Source: Salinicola acroporae
Lineage (GTDB): Bacteria > Pseudomonadota > Gammaproteobacteria > Pseudomonadales > Halomonadaceae
DNA: 47,773 nucleotides
Assembly (NCBI RefSeq): GCF_003206615.1
Contig: NZ_PZJW01000016.1
Location: 1 to 47,773 of the forward strand
Direction of reading: 5' to 3'
The notes under the pieces: model-generated
Databases searched by the model: none
What the model was told of the DNA's origin: nothing
What the model saw: only the letters and a program-made list of their open reading frames with translations
Shown here: piece by piece, positions 27,421 through 37,391 of the stretch
How the letters are laid out: each line of letters starts with the position of its first letter
Numbering within the stretch: the first letter of the stretch is position 1
Program-made: the position numbers and the translations under genes

Positions 27421-27642
27421 GTGATTCCTACGTGATCAACGTTGATGACGGTCAAACCGTCTTCCTCCGTACCACCAGCGAGCACGGGCCTTATCGACAT
27501 ATCCCTGGGGATGTTGGCGCTGGTTCGACCTGCAGCGACTTTTCAGTCGGGTCGTTGCACGTCATGACATCTTGCCAGGGGCCCCGGGAGCGGAAGTGCG
27601 TCGTCGGCTTCTGCCGGAGAGCGACCCTGAAACCAGTGGGCT
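27421..27642 (-). promoter_or_regulatory. cmk-rpsA intergenic region / rpsA leader
   Basis: This 222-base gap lies between the cmk stop and rpsA start. It probably holds an rpsA promoter and the leader on which S1 autoregulates. A perfect 12-bp palindrome ATCAACGTTGAT is at 27435-27446, just before the ribosome site. No terminator or clear promoter was identified by eye. Confidence 0.4.
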
Positions 27643-28323
27643 TCAGGCCAGCTTTCGTTCGGCGAGCAGCGTTTCGATACGCTCCACGACTTCCGGTATA
27701 TCCAGCTGCGTGGTGTCCAGCTCGACCGCATCTTCAGCGGGCTTGAGCGGGGCGACCGAGCGCTGCATATCGCGCGCGTCGCGCGCTTGGATTTCTTCCA
27801 AAAGGGTCGAGAGTCTAGCATCTTCACCCGCCTGCTGCAATTGCAGCAGGCGTCGCCGCGCCCGCTCCTCGGCGGAGGCGGTGAGATAGATCTTTAGCGG
27901 TGCGTCGGGAAAGACCACGGTCCCCATGTCGCGTCCGTCGGCGACCAGCCCCGGCGTCTTGCAGAAGTCACGCTGACGCTGGAGCAGCGCGGCGCGGACC
28001 GGCGGCAACGCCGCCACCTGGGAAGCCGCGTTGCCGACGCTTTCACTGCGAATCGCCGTGGTCACGTCATCGCCTTCCAGCAGGATCTGCATCGCCCCAT
28101 CCTCGACGGCGAACAACACGTCGAGCGCCTGCGCCTGCAAGGAAAGCGCCTCGGCATCATCGACGGCCACGCCATTGCGCATCGCCGACAGCGCGGTCAG
28201 GCGATAGAGGGCACCGGAGTCGAGCAGATGCCAGCCCATGTGCTCGGCGATCATTCGACTGATCGTTCCTTTCCCGGCCCCACCCGGGCCGTCGATGGTC
28301 AAGACGGGCGCCAGTGTCGTCAT
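27643..28323 (-). CDS. cmk: Cytidylate kinase
   Basis: A 226-residue nucleoside monophosphate kinase that phosphorylates CMP and dCMP. The P-loop is [10 protein letters not shown] (about 10-19); [13 protein letters not shown] follows as the CMP-binding segment. [20 protein letters not shown] is the next conserved block, with [20 protein letters not shown] near the C-terminus. Length matches E. coli Cmk (227). The ATG overlaps the tyrA-aroA stop by four bases (ATGA), so the genes are coupled. Confidence 0.98.
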   Translation of the reverse strand: MTTLAPVLTIDGPGGAGKGTISRMIAEHMGWHLLDSGALYRLTALSAMRNGVAVDDAEALSLQAQALDVLFAVEDGAMQILLEGDDVTTAIRSESVGNAASQVAALPPVRAALLQRQRDFCKTPGLVADGRDMGTVVFPDAPLKIYLTASAEERARRRLLQLQQAGEDARLSTLLEEIQARDARDMQRSVAPLKPAEDAVELDTTQLDIPEVVERIETLLAERKLA

Positions 28324-30557
28324 GCCGATATCTCCGTCAGTTCAAGCCCCACCTTGTTGGCCAGCGCGACGAAACCGGGGAATGAGGTCGCCACGTTGGC
28401 GCAGTCGTCGATCGCTATCGGGCCATCGGCCCGCAAGGCAGCGATGGTGAAGGCCATGGCGATGCGATGGTCGCCGAGACTGTCCACCTGCCCGCCGTGG
28501 TAACTCGGCCCATCGCCGACCTTGCCGACCACGTCGATACCGTCATCGTAGACGGTGGTCTCGACCCCCAGGACGTCGAGGCCATCGGCCATCGCCTGGA
28601 TCCGGTCGGACTCCTTGACCCGGAGCTCCTCGGCGCCGCGCAACCGGGTGGTGCCCTCGGCGTTGGCCGCGGCGACGAACAGCGCCGGAAATTCGTCGAT
28701 CGCCAACGGCACCTGGTCAACGGGGATGTCGATACCCTTGAGCGGGGCATAACGGATATGCAGGTCGGCCACCGGCTCGCCGCCCACCTCGCGCGGATTT
28801 TCCAGGCGCAGATCGGCACCCATTGCCTTGAGAATGTTGATCACGCCGATTCGGGTCGGATTGACGCCGACATGTTCGAGCACCAGGTCGGAGCCCGGCG
28901 TGATCGCTGCCGCCACCAGGAAGAAGGTGGCAGAAGAGATATCGGACGGCACGTCGATGGGTGCGCTGGTCAGTTCGCCGCCGCCTTGCAGCGTTGCCAG
29001 GTCGCCATCGCGATCGACCTTGTAGCCGAAGCCGTTGAGCATGCGCTCGGTATGGTCCCGGGTGGGGGCCGGCTCGCGGACGCGGGTCTCGCCCTCGGCA
29101 TAGAGCCCCGCCAGCAGCAGGCAGGACTTGACCTGGGCGCTGGCCATCGGCATGTCGTAGTGGATGCCCTTCAGCGGCTGGCCACCGTGGATCCCAAGCG
29201 GCGGACGCCCACCCTCGGCGGTATCGATCCTCGCCCCCATCAGGCGCAGCGGATCGGCCACCCGGGCCATGGGACGCTTGGTCAGCGAGGCATCGCCGGT
29301 CAGTTCGGTATCGAAGGCCTGCCCCGCCAACAGGCCGGCGAATAGCCGCATGGCAGTGCCGGAGTTTCCCACGTAGATCGGGCCGGCCGGCTTTTTCAGC
29401 CCGTGCAGGCCCACGCCATGGATCGTCACCCGACCCTGGTGCGGCCCTTCGATGGCGACGCCCATGTCGCGAAACGCCTGCAGCGTCGCCAGACTGTCCT
29501 CGCCTTCGAGAAAGCCCTTGACCTCGGTAACGCCATTGGCCAGGGCACCAAGCATGATCGAGCGGTGGGAGATGGACTTGTCGCCGGGAACGCGAATCCG
29601 GCCATTGACCGAACCGCCGGGCGACACCCGGTACTGAACCTGTCGTGCTTCCATGGTCTGATAACTCGTCTGATTCAACAGCGTTTCAAAATAGTGCCTG
29701 GCGTGACTGGCGCGATCGAACGTGCCCAGCATGGCATCGCTGTCGCCCTGCTCGACGGCCGCGCGCAATCGCCCCAGGCCGGTCTCGAAATCATCCAGCG
29801 CATCCAGCAGCGCATCGCGGTTGGCGGTGAAGATATCGCGCCACATCACCGGATCGCTACCGGCGATACGGGTAAAATCTCGAAACCCGCCGGCGGCGTA
29901 GCGGAAGATCTCCAGCCGTTCGTCCTGGCGAGCCAGCGTGTCGACCAGCGAGAACGCCAGCAGGTGCGGCAGATGGCTGGTTCGCGCCAGCACCTGATCG
30001 TGCCGGTCAACCGGCATCTCGAGCACTTCCGCGCCACAGCGCTGCCACAACCCCCGCACCATGGCAACGGCCGTCGGCGTGGTGTCAGCCTCCGGCGTCA
30101 GGATGACCTTGTGATGACGGTAGAGCGCCGGGTTGGCTGCGGCCACCCCGCTCTTCTCGGAACCGGCGATGGGGTGGCCCGGAACGAAATTGGCAGGCAG
30201 CCGACCGAAAGCCTCCCGAGCCGCCTCGCAGACGCGGCGCTTGGTACTCCCGACATCGGTCAGCACGCGCTCGCCAAGGACCGGCGCCAGCTGTTCGAAG
30301 ACCCGGCGCATGGCCAGGACCGGCACCGCCACCACGACAAGGCCGCTCTGGGCGACCAACGCAGCGAGATCGCGCCCCCCGTCATCGATCACCCCCATCT
30401 CGAGGCCGATGGCAATCTCCTCCTGGTTGGGGTCGCAGGCCAGGATCCGACCGCCATAGCCGCTAGACTTGAGCGCCGCGGCCAGCGAGCCGCCGATCAT
30501 TCCCAGCCCCACGATCAGCACCGAGGGATCCGCTGGCGGTGTATCGCCCTCCCGCAT
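28320..30557 (-). CDS. Fused prephenate dehydrogenase / EPSP synthase (TyrA-AroA)
   Basis: A 745-residue fusion of two aromatic amino acid enzymes. Residues about 10-295 are prephenate dehydrogenase: the NAD-binding motif [11 protein letters not shown] (16-26) and [11 protein letters not shown] (127-137). Residues about 302-745 are 5-enolpyruvylshikimate-3-phosphate synthase: [11 protein letters not shown] (323-333), [11 protein letters not shown] and [14 protein letters not shown]. The join is in one uninterrupted frame with no stop or shift. Such tyrA-aroA fusions are known from Pseudomonas and relatives. The start is 2 bases after the pheA stop. The EPSP synthase resembles the class I glyphosate-sensitive type. 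Confidence 0.96.
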   Translation of the reverse strand: MREGDTPPADPSVLIVGLGMIGGSLAAALKSSGYGGRILACDPNQEEIAIGLEMGVIDDGGRDLAALVAQSGLVVVAVPVLAMRRVFEQLAPVLGERVLTDVGSTKRRVCEAAREAFGRLPANFVPGHPIAGSEKSGVAAANPALYRHHKVILTPEADTTPTAVAMVRGLWQRCGAEVLEMPVDRHDQVLARTSHLPHLLAFSLVDTLARQDERLEIFRYAAGGFRDFTRIAGSDPVMWRDIFTANRDALLDALDDFETGLGRLRAAVEQGDSDAMLGTFDRASHARHYFETLLNQTSYQTMEARQVQYRVSPGGSVNGRIRVPGDKSISHRSIMLGALANGVTEVKGFLEGEDSLATLQAFRDMGVAIEGPHQGRVTIHGVGLHGLKKPAGPIYVGNSGTAMRLFAGLLAGQAFDTELTGDASLTKRPMARVADPLRLMGARIDTAEGGRPPLGIHGGQPLKGIHYDMPMASAQVKSCLLLAGLYAEGETRVREPAPTRDHTERMLNGFGYKVDRDGDLATLQGGGELTSAPIDVPSDISSATFFLVAAAITPGSDLVLEHVGVNPTRIGVINILKAMGADLRLENPREVGGEPVADLHIRYAPLKGIDIPVDQVPLAIDEFPALFVAAANAEGTTRLRGAEELRVKESDRIQAMADGLDVLGVETTVYDDGIDVVGKVGDGPSYHGGQVDSLGDHRIAMAFTIAALRADGPIAIDDCANVATSFPGFVALANKVGLELTEISA

Positions 30558-30558
30558 C

Positions 30559-31659
30559 TTAAAGCACGCCCACCGGATAGGAACCCAGCACCTTCATATC
30601 CTGTGCGCCGCGGCGCACTTCTTCGAGCACACTCGCGATTTCGGGCTCGTCGACATGCCCCTTGAAGTCGATGAAGAACACGTAGTTCCAAGCACCGGTG
30701 CGCGACGGGCGCGTCTCTAGGCGGGTCATGTCGACATGGTGGCGATGAAACGGCTCGAGCAGTGCGTGCAACGCGCCGGGCTCGTTGCGCATGGCGACCA
30801 CTACTGAGGTCTTGTCGGTGCCCGACGGCGGGACCGACTCGTTGCCGATGATCAGGAATCGCGTGGAGTTGTCCGGGCGATCCTCGATCTTCTCCGCGAC
30901 GTGATCGAGCCCGTAGAGCTGTGCCGCCATGTCGCCGGCGATCGCCGCGCTGTGCCACTCGGTCTTGACCAGTCGCGCCGCCTCGGCGTTGGAAGACACC
31001 GCAACGCGCTCGGCGTGGGGGTAATGGGCGTCCAGCCACTTGCGGCATTGGGCGAAGGACTGGGGATGCGAGTAGATCCGGGATATCTTGTCCTGGCGCG
31101 TGATGCTCGACATCAGCAGATGGTGGTGGATTCGCAGCACCACCTCCCCGCTGATGTGCAGGCCGGAGTCCATGAACGAGTCCAGGGTGTTGTTGACGAC
31201 GCCCTCGGTGGAATTTTCCACCGGCACCACGCCGTAGTTGACCGCGCCCGCCTCGACTTCACGGAACACTTCGTCGATGGCCGCCATGGGCAAGCTGATG
31301 GCGCTGTGGCCGAAATGCTTGAGCGCCGCCTGCTGGGTGAAGGTACCTTCCGGCCCCAGATAGGCGACCTTGATCGGCTTTTCCAGCGCCAGACAGGCGG
31401 ACATGATCTCGCGGAAGAGCCTGGCCATCTCCTCGCGGTGAAGCGGCCCAGGATTCTCTTCCATCACCCGGCGCAGCACCTGGGCCTCGCGCTCCGGACG
31501 ATAGAAGACGGCATCGGGGTCGTCCGCGGTCTTGACGTGGGCCACCTGGGCGGCGCACTCGGCACGCTCGCTGATCAGGCGCATCAGATCGCTGTCGATG
31601 GTGTCGATGCGCTGCCGGAGCGCAGCCAGGTCCAGCGGCGAATTCGAGGAGTCACTCAT
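30559..31659 (-). CDS. pheA: Bifunctional chorismate mutase / prephenate dehydratase (P-protein)
   Basis: A 366-residue enzyme making phenylpyruvate for phenylalanine. The chorismate mutase domain is about 8-93 (RIDTIDSDLMRLISERAECA). The prephenate dehydratase domain is about 96-272, with YLGPEGTFTQQAAL (100-113), ENSTEGVVNNTLD (148-160) and the catalytic NSTRFLIIG (264-272). The C-terminal ACT regulatory domain (about 284-362) has EPGALHALL and LETRPSR (314-320), equivalent to the phenylalanine-binding GAL and ESRP motifs. It is therefore probably feedback-inhibited by phenylalanine. It lies between serC and tyrA-aroA. Confidence 0.97.
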   Translation of the reverse strand: MSDSSNSPLDLAALRQRIDTIDSDLMRLISERAECAAQVAHVKTADDPDAVFYRPEREAQVLRRVMEENPGPLHREEMARLFREIMSACLALEKPIKVAYLGPEGTFTQQAALKHFGHSAISLPMAAIDEVFREVEAGAVNYGVVPVENSTEGVVNNTLDSFMDSGLHISGEVVLRIHHHLLMSSITRQDKISRIYSHPQSFAQCRKWLDAHYPHAERVAVSSNAEAARLVKTEWHSAAIAGDMAAQLYGLDHVAEKIEDRPDNSTRFLIIGNESVPPSGTDKTSVVVAMRNEPGALHALLEPFHRHHVDMTRLETRPSRTGAWNYVFFIDFKGHVDEPEIASVLEEVRRGAQDMKVLGSYPVGVL

Positions 31660-31710
31660 GACCGTATCCTGATGACTGTAGGGTGATGTCGTTGGGTGAA
31701 GCTCCGCCCA

Positions 31711-32793
31711 TCAACCACGGCGGCGCTCGAAATCCCGCATGAAAGTGGTCAACGCCTGAACGTCGGCCTCGCTGACGGCGTTGTAGAGACTGGCCCGCAT
31801 ACCGCCGACGCTGCGGTGCCCCTTGAGATTCAGCAGCCCTTCCGACTCCGCCTCCTCGAGGAACGTCGAATTCAGCGCTTCGTCGGCGAGGGTGAATGGC
31901 ACGTTCATGATCGAGCGGTTGGTCGGATCGATGGGGTTGGCGTAGAAATCGCTGGCGTCGATCGCCGCGTAGAGCGCCTCGCACTTGCGCCGGTTGATCG
32001 CCTCCATCTCGGCCAGACCGCCAACGTCCTGCTTGAGCCACTGAAACACCAGGCCAGCCAGATACCAGGCATAGGTCGGTGGCGTATTGATCATGGAGTC
32101 GTTGTCGGCGTACACCTTCCAGCCCAGCAATGAGGGCGTCTGCGGCAGGGCGCGCTCCAGCAGATCATCGCGGACGATGACGACGGTGATCCCGGCGGGT
32201 CCGATGTTCTTCTGGGCCCCGGCATAGATGACCCCATACCGGCTCACGTCAAGCGGCGCGGAGAGGATCGACGATGACATGTCGCAGACCAGCGGCACGT
32301 CCACCTCCGGCACGTAATCGTAGGCCAGGCCACCGATGGTCTCGTTGTGGCAGTAATGCAGGTAGGCGGCATCGGTCGACAGCGCGATCTCGTCCGGGCG
32401 AGGGACATGGACATAGCCATTACCCTGCGTCGAGCCCGCGATGTGTGCGCCGGCAAGATGGTTCGCCTCCTTGATCGCCTTGGCAGACCAGATCCCGGTA
32501 TCCAGATAGTTGGGGGTACCGCCCGGCCCCAGCAGGTTGAGCGGTACGCAGGCGAACTGCAGGGTGGCGCCACCCTGCATGAACAGCACACGGTAGTTGT
32601 CGGGAATCGCCAGCAGGTCGCGCAGATCCCGCTCGGCCTGGGCCGCGATCGCCTCGAACGTCGGGCTGCGGTGACTCATCTCCATCACCGAAAGTCCTTG
32701 CCCTCGGTAGTCGAGCATCTCCTCGCGAGCGCGCTCCAAAACGGCGGTCGGCATCGCCGCCGGACCCGCACAGAAATTATGCAGACGTGTCAT
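31711..32793 (-). CDS. serC: Phosphoserine aminotransferase
   Basis: A 360-residue PLP enzyme for serine and pyridoxal phosphate synthesis. The N-terminus HNFCAGPAAMP is conserved, and the PLP lysine sits in YAGAQKNIGPAG. MQGGATLQFACVPLNL and SILSAPLDVSRYG are other family blocks. An in-frame ATG exists 12 codons upstream (32829), but the family-standard start is MTRLHNF at 32793. Length matches E. coli SerC (362). It follows gyrA by 130 bases and precedes pheA by 51 bases, the classic gyrA-serC-pheA order. Confidence 0.97.
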   Translation of the reverse strand: MTRLHNFCAGPAAMPTAVLERAREEMLDYRGQGLSVMEMSHRSPTFEAIAAQAERDLRDLLAIPDNYRVLFMQGGATLQFACVPLNLLGPGGTPNYLDTGIWSAKAIKEANHLAGAHIAGSTQGNGYVHVPRPDEIALSTDAAYLHYCHNETIGGLAYDYVPEVDVPLVCDMSSSILSAPLDVSRYGVIYAGAQKNIGPAGITVVIVRDDLLERALPQTPSLLGWKVYADNDSMINTPPTYAWYLAGLVFQWLKQDVGGLAEMEAINRRKCEALYAAIDASDFYANPIDPTNRSIMNVPFTLADEALNSTFLEEAESEGLLNLKGHRSVGGMRASLYNAVSEADVQALTTFMRDFERRRG

Positions 32794-32887
32794 TGCCTGG
32801 GTTCCTGGATCTGAATCATTGCCAACCACGGTGACTGCCCTGAACGGCCATCATCGACGGACGATCACCGCGGAGAACGTTGCTGTC

Positions 32888-32918
32888 GACCGCGCCGACC
32901 CGATTGGCCGGCGCGGTC
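32888..32918 (-). terminator. Perfect hairpin between gyrA and serC
   Basis: A 10-bp stem, GACCGCGCCG / CGGCGCGGTC, with an 11-nt loop, 5 bases after the gyrA stop. No T-run follows on the minus strand, so it may act as a partial terminator, attenuator or RNA-processing site that separates gyrA from the amino acid genes. Confidence 0.5.
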
Positions 32919-32923
32919 CTTGC

Positions 32924-35674
32924 TCACTCGTCTTCCGGCCTGACGTCGCCTGCTTCATCGCCGGGAGCGTCATCGGCCTTGCCGTCGACATTCGAATCGG
33001 CGTCCTCGGCCTTGCCGCTCTCATCGCCGCCCTCTTCAGCCAGCTCGTCCTCGGCCAGTTCGTCCTCTTGGGGCTCGTCGACACGCACCGTCTTGACCAG
33101 GCGCTCGTCGTCACCCGTGCGGATCAGGGTCACGCCCTGGGTGTTGCGCGAGCTGATCGAGACTTCGGCGACCCGGGTACGGACCAGCGTGCCGCGGTCG
33201 GTGATCAGCATCATCTCGTCGCTGGACCGCACCTGCATCGCCGCCACCAACGCACCGTTGCGCGCCGTGGTCTGCATCGCGATCACGCCCTGGCCGCCGC
33301 GCCCCCGGATCGGGAACTCCTCGAGCCGGGTGCGCTTGCCGTAACCGTTTTCCGATGCCGTCAGAATGTAGATCTGCTCGTCGTTGCCGCCGTCCTCGGC
33401 ATCGCCCTGCGTGTCGGCCTCGGCATCGGCGTTGGCATCGATGGTCTGACTCTGCGGGATGATCAGGCTGATCACCTCGGCGCCATCGAGCAGGCGCATG
33501 CCACGAACGCCACGTGCGGTACGGCCCATCGCACGGACATTGCCTTCCTCGAAGCGGATCGCCTTGCCGTTGGACGACAGCAGCATGACGTGATCCGACC
33601 CGGAGGTGATCGCGGCGCCGACGAGGCGATCGCCCTCGTCGATATCGATGGCGATCAATCCCACGCTGCGCGGTCGCGAGAACTGATCCAGCGAGGTGCG
33701 CTTTACCGTACCGCTGGCGGTGGCGAAGAAGATGTAGCTGTCGGGGTTATAGTCCCGCACCGGCAGAATGGCGTTGATCGATTCGCCGGCATCGAGTGGC
33801 AGCAGGTTGACCAGCGGCTTGCCTCGCGAGCCGCGGCTGGCGTTGGGCATTTCGTAGGTCTTGAGCCAGTAGACCTTGCCGCGGTTGGAGAACAGCAGCA
33901 TGGTGTCGTGGGTCGAGGCGACCACCAGATGCTCGATGACGTCCTCGTCCTTCATGCTGGTCGCCGACTTGCCACGCCCGCCCCGCTTCTGTGCCTGGTA
34001 GTCGGTGATCGGCTGGGTCTTGGCGTAGCCGCCACGGGAAAGCGTGACCACCATATCCTCCTCGGCGATCAGATCCTCCATGGAGAGATCGAGACGACTG
34101 GTGTGAATCTCCGTCTTGCGCTCGTTGCCGTACTGTTCGCGGATCGCTTCCAACTCTTCGCGGATGACCTCGAGCAAGCGATCCGGCGAGGCCAGAATAT
34201 GGTTGAGCTCGGCGATCTTCTCGAGAATGCTCAGGTATTCGTCGAGCAGCTTCTCGGTCTCGAGTCCGGTCAGACGATGCAGGCGCAGCTCGAGGATGGC
34301 TTGGGCCTGGGCCGGAGACAGCCGGTACATGGCGCTGTCGTCGGACAGCCCGTAACCCTCTTCGAGATCCTCCGGCTTGCACGAGGTCGCCCCGGCACGC
34401 TCGAGCATGCCGGTGACCTGGCCCGGCTGCCAGTCGCGGGCGAGCAGCTTGTCCTTGGCTTCGGCGGCATTGGGCGACGCCTTGATCAGCTCGATCACTT
34501 CATCGATGTTGGAGATCGCGACCGTCAGGCCTTCGAGCAGATGGCCACGTTCGCGGGCCTTGCGGAGTTCGTAAAGCGTGCGACGGGTGACGACCTCGCG
34601 CCGGTGACGGACGAAAGCCTCGAGCAGTTGCTTGAGGTTGAGCGTCTTGGGCTGGCCGTCGTCCAACGCAACGATGTTGATCCCGAACACGTTCTCAAGC
34701 TGGGTGTGCGCGAACAGGTTGTTGACGACGACATCGCCCGATTCGCCACGCTTGATCTCGATGACCACGCGCAACCCTTCCTTGTCGGACTCGTCACGCA
34801 GCTCGGCGATGCCCTCGACCCGCTTCTCCTTGACCAGCTCGGCGATCTTCTCGATCAGTCGCGCCTTGTTGACCTGGTAAGGCAGCTCGGTGATGACGAT
34901 ATGGTCGCGACCACTCTTCTTGTCGAACTCGACGGTGTGCTTGGCACGTACGTAGATGCGGCCGCGGCCGGTGCGATATGCCTCGAGAATGCCGGCACGG
35001 CCGTTGATGATACCCGCGGTAGGGAAATCGGGGCCGGGGATGTACTCCATCAGGTCGTCGACCGTCAGGGTGTAGTCGTCGATCAGGGCCAGACAGCCGT
35101 TGATCACTTCCACCATGTTGTGCGGCGGGATGTTCGTCGCCATGCCGACCGCGATACCGGACGCGCCGTTGATCAGCAGGTTCGGCACCTTGGTCGGCAG
35201 CACTTCGGGGATCCGCTCGGTGCCGTCGTAGTTGTCGACCCAGTCGACGGTATCCTTCTCGAGATCCGCCAGCAGCTCGTGGGAGAGGCGCGCCATGCGC
35301 ACTTCGGTGTAACGCATCGCCGCGGCGTTGTCGCCGTCGATGGAGCCGAAGTTGCCCTGGCCGTCGACCAGCACATGGCGCATCGAGAAATGCTGCGCCA
35401 TACGCACGATGGTATCGTAGACCGCGCTGTCGCCGTGGGGGTGATATTTACCGATCACGTCGCCGACCACGCGCGCCGACTTCTTGTATGGCTTGTTCCA
35501 GTCGTTGCCGAGTTCGTGCATCGCGTAGAGCACGCGACGGTGGACCGGCTTCAAGCCATCGCGGACGTCGGGAAGCGCGCGTCCGATGATGACGCTCATC
35601 GCATAGTCCAGGTAGGACTGCTTGAGCTCATCCTCGATGTTGACTGGCAGAATTTCTCTGGCGATATCACCCAT
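32924..35674 (-). CDS. gyrA: DNA gyrase subunit A
   Basis: A 916-residue DNA gyrase breakage-reunion subunit. The catalytic tyrosine is Y122 in AAAMRYTE. The quinolone-resistance region [20 protein letters not shown] keeps S83 and D87 (E. coli numbering is identical here), the susceptible state. The GyrA box QKRGGRG starts the C-terminal beta-pinwheel near residue 560. It is about 40 residues longer than E. coli GyrA (875), owing to an acidic insert in the pinwheel (about residues 742-767, rich in D, A and G) and a long acidic tail. SD AAGGA precedes the ATG, and a two-hairpin leader lies upstream. Confidence 0.98.
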   Translation of the reverse strand: MGDIAREILPVNIEDELKQSYLDYAMSVIIGRALPDVRDGLKPVHRRVLYAMHELGNDWNKPYKKSARVVGDVIGKYHPHGDSAVYDTIVRMAQHFSMRHVLVDGQGNFGSIDGDNAAAMRYTEVRMARLSHELLADLEKDTVDWVDNYDGTERIPEVLPTKVPNLLINGASGIAVGMATNIPPHNMVEVINGCLALIDDYTLTVDDLMEYIPGPDFPTAGIINGRAGILEAYRTGRGRIYVRAKHTVEFDKKSGRDHIVITELPYQVNKARLIEKIAELVKEKRVEGIAELRDESDKEGLRVVIEIKRGESGDVVVNNLFAHTQLENVFGINIVALDDGQPKTLNLKQLLEAFVRHRREVVTRRTLYELRKARERGHLLEGLTVAISNIDEVIELIKASPNAAEAKDKLLARDWQPGQVTGMLERAGATSCKPEDLEEGYGLSDDSAMYRLSPAQAQAILELRLHRLTGLETEKLLDEYLSILEKIAELNHILASPDRLLEVIREELEAIREQYGNERKTEIHTSRLDLSMEDLIAEEDMVVTLSRGGYAKTQPITDYQAQKRGGRGKSATSMKDEDVIEHLVVASTHDTMLLFSNRGKVYWLKTYEMPNASRGSRGKPLVNLLPLDAGESINAILPVRDYNPDSYIFFATASGTVKRTSLDQFSRPRSVGLIAIDIDEGDRLVGAAITSGSDHVMLLSSNGKAIRFEEGNVRAMGRTARGVRGMRLLDGAEVISLIIPQSQTIDANADAEADTQGDAEDGGNDEQIYILTASENGYGKRTRLEEFPIRGRGGQGVIAMQTTARNGALVAAMQVRSSDEMMLITDRGTLVRTRVAEVSISSRNTQGVTLIRTGDDERLVKTVRVDEPQEDELAEDELAEEGGDESGKAEDADSNVDGKADDAPGDEAGDVRPEDE

Positions 35675-35835
35675 GGGTCGTCAAATCCTTTGCACCGCTG
35701 CCACGACCGGCGTCCGGCCGTGGCAGCGTTAATAAAGCCCCGGCAAGGCGGCCAAGTCTCTTGGCCGCACAATCACGGGATCATACCATTTCAGGGGCTT
35801 TAAAGGCAGGCGTTGACGTGCTTTGACCGGCTTTT
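35675..35835 (-). promoter_or_regulatory. gyrA promoter and structured leader
   Basis: On the minus strand an extended -10 (TGGTATGAT, 35780-35788) lies about 106 bases before the start. Two perfect hairpins follow: GCGGCCAAG / CTTGGCCGC with a 3-nt loop (35748-35768), and a larger one with 10-bp outer arms CGCTGCCACG / CGTGGCAGCG and an inner CCGG / CCGG stem (35696-35728), 22 bases before the ATG. TAAAGCCCC (35733-35741) is also complementary to GGGGCTTTA (35794-35802). The -35 is weak. Confidence 0.55.
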
Positions 35836-36267
35836 CTACTTCTCTTCGGAGACATCGACCACCAACGGTCCCAATCGCTCTGCCCACGCTCCCTCCATCG
35901 GAACCACCTGACCGCTCTGCTGGTCGAGCAGCACGAATGTCAGCGTGGCGGCCGCCACCAGCTCACCGCTGCCGATGTGCGTTATCCGATGCCCGACGAC
36001 ACCGCTGCGCCCGCCGATGCGAGTCAGGCAGGTCTCGACCTTGAGGTCGTCGTTCATGACGGCGGCACGGCGGTAGTCGATATTGAGATTGACCGCGACC
36101 AGCGCCACGCCCCGGGCCAACCCATCGGCGAATTCCGGATGGGCATCGACGTAGGCCCAGCGCCCCTCCTCGAGGAACTCGAGATAGCGGGCATGATTGA
36201 CGTGACCGTAGCCATCGAGATGAAAGCCCCGGACGCGAACCTCGGTTATCGTGATACGTGAATCCAT
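35836..36267 (-). CDS. Acyl-CoA thioesterase, hotdog fold (YbgC/FadM-type)
   Basis: A 143-residue hotdog-fold thioesterase. The segment RVRGFHLDGYGHVNHARYLEFLEEGRW is split by the signature D-G-Y-G-H-V-N-H, where D (about residue 18) is the likely catalytic acid of 4-hydroxybenzoyl-CoA-type enzymes. The upstream frame stays open for another 50 codons, but ATG 36267 has GGAGG five bases upstream and begins the family region. Members hydrolyse acyl-CoA thioesters; the natural substrate cannot be told. It is divergent from rdgC and precedes gyrA on the same strand by 161 bases. Confidence 0.9.
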   Translation of the reverse strand: MDSRITITEVRVRGFHLDGYGHVNHARYLEFLEEGRWAYVDAHPEFADGLARGVALVAVNLNIDYRRAAVMNDDLKVETCLTRIGGRSGVVGHRITHIGSGELVAAATLTFVLLDQQSGQVVPMEGAWAERLGPLVVDVSEEK

Positions 36268-36464
36268 GCAAACCTCCATGATGACGGTTGTAGACGCCGC
36301 AGCGGCAAGGCGGCGCCCGCGTCTGTCCTTTGCCGCTGGTCTGTCGTCCGCAGCCCAAAACATACGCCCGTTTGAAACAGTCGCGCAAACATCAACGATC
36401 AACCTCGGTGGTAACACCTGGGTCGTTTCGACATAATATGCCTCCTTTCAAACGGAGCGGGCGC

Positions 36465-37391
36465 ATGTGGTTCAAGCACTGTCATCTGTATCGCTGCCAT
36501 GACGTCGAGGTTCTCTCCCTGGAGGATCTGGAAACCGCACTGGCAGAATTCGCGTTTCGCCCCGTCTCCCCGCGCGAAGCGCGCCGGGTTGGCTGGAGCG
36601 CCCCGGCGGGCCGTCGCAGTGACCAGCGCGCCCACGAGGTTCAGGGACATCGGCTGCTGTCGATGCTGCGCCAGGAGCGCCTGCTGCCGGCGGCGGTGGT
36701 CAATGACGAGGTCAACGAACGCAGCGAGGCGCGCGAGCAGGCCGAAGGCCAACCGCTATCGCGCCGTGAGCGACAGTTGCTCAAGGAACAGGTGATGGAG
36801 GAGCTGCTGCCCCAGGCATTCACTCGCACCCAGCGTGTCGAATTGTGGTGGGATACCCGCAAGCGCCTGATCGGCATCAACGCCTCCAGCCGCAAGCGCG
36901 CCGAGGAGGTGCTGGACCTGCTGCGTCAGACGCTCGGTTCGCTGAAGGTGACCCCCCTGGCAACCAAGACGCCGCCGTCTCGCGGCATGACCCAGTGGTT
37001 GAGCGACCCCGCCAGCCGCCCCGCCAGCCTGATGCTCGGCGACCAGGTGGAGCTGCGCGCGGCAGAGGATGAAGGCGTCCTGCGCGCGCGCCAGGTCGAC
37101 CTCGACAGCGAGGAGATTCAATCGTTGCTGGAGAACGGTCGTCAGGCCAGCCAGCTCAGCCTCGGTAGCGAGGGTCAGCTTCGTACCATGCTGCACGACG
37201 ACCTGGCCCTCAAGTCTCTCAAGTTCGACGACGCCCTGCTGGACGAAGCCAGCCAGAGTGACGACGGCGACGACCCGGTCGTCTCCCTGGAAACCGACTT
37301 CGCGCTGATGTCGCAAACGCTGGCGACTTTCGTCGACCAACTGATCGAATGGCTGGGCGGCGAAGCCGATCCGGCAGCACCGACGCCATGA
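36465..37391 (+). CDS. rdgC: Recombination-associated protein RdgC
   Basis: A 308-residue ring-forming DNA-binding protein that limits RecA loading. MWFKHCHLYRC is the hallmark N-terminus; HEVQGHRLLSMLRQERLLPAAVV, RERQLLKEQVMEELLPQAF and LWWDTRKRLIGINASSRKRAEEVL (key parts only) follow as in E. coli RdgC (303 residues). The longer frame begins far upstream, but GGAG 9 bases before 36465 and the conserved first residues decide the start. Its stop overlaps the acyltransferase-like start by four bases (ATGA). Confidence 0.96.
   Translation: MWFKHCHLYRCHDVEVLSLEDLETALAEFAFRPVSPREARRVGWSAPAGRRSDQRAHEVQGHRLLSMLRQERLLPAAVVNDEVNERSEAREQAEGQPLSRRERQLLKEQVMEELLPQAFTRTQRVELWWDTRKRLIGINASSRKRAEEVLDLLRQTLGSLKVTPLATKTPPSRGMTQWLSDPASRPASLMLGDQVELRAAEDEGVLRARQVDLDSEEIQSLLENGRQASQLSLGSEGQLRTMLHDDLALKSLKFDDALLDEASQSDDGDDPVVSLETDFALMSQTLATFVDQLIEWLGGEADPAAPTP

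Noticed and set aside
28320..30557. TyrA-AroA as an assembly or frameshift artefact
   Set aside because: The join is one continuous frame with a plausible linker, and the same fusion is known in related bacteria.
32819..35803. A 994-codon open frame on the plus strand opposite gyrA
   Set aside because: It is the antisense shadow of gyrA in GC-rich DNA: no family motifs, no ribosome site, composition dominated by D, R, H and V typical of antisense frames.
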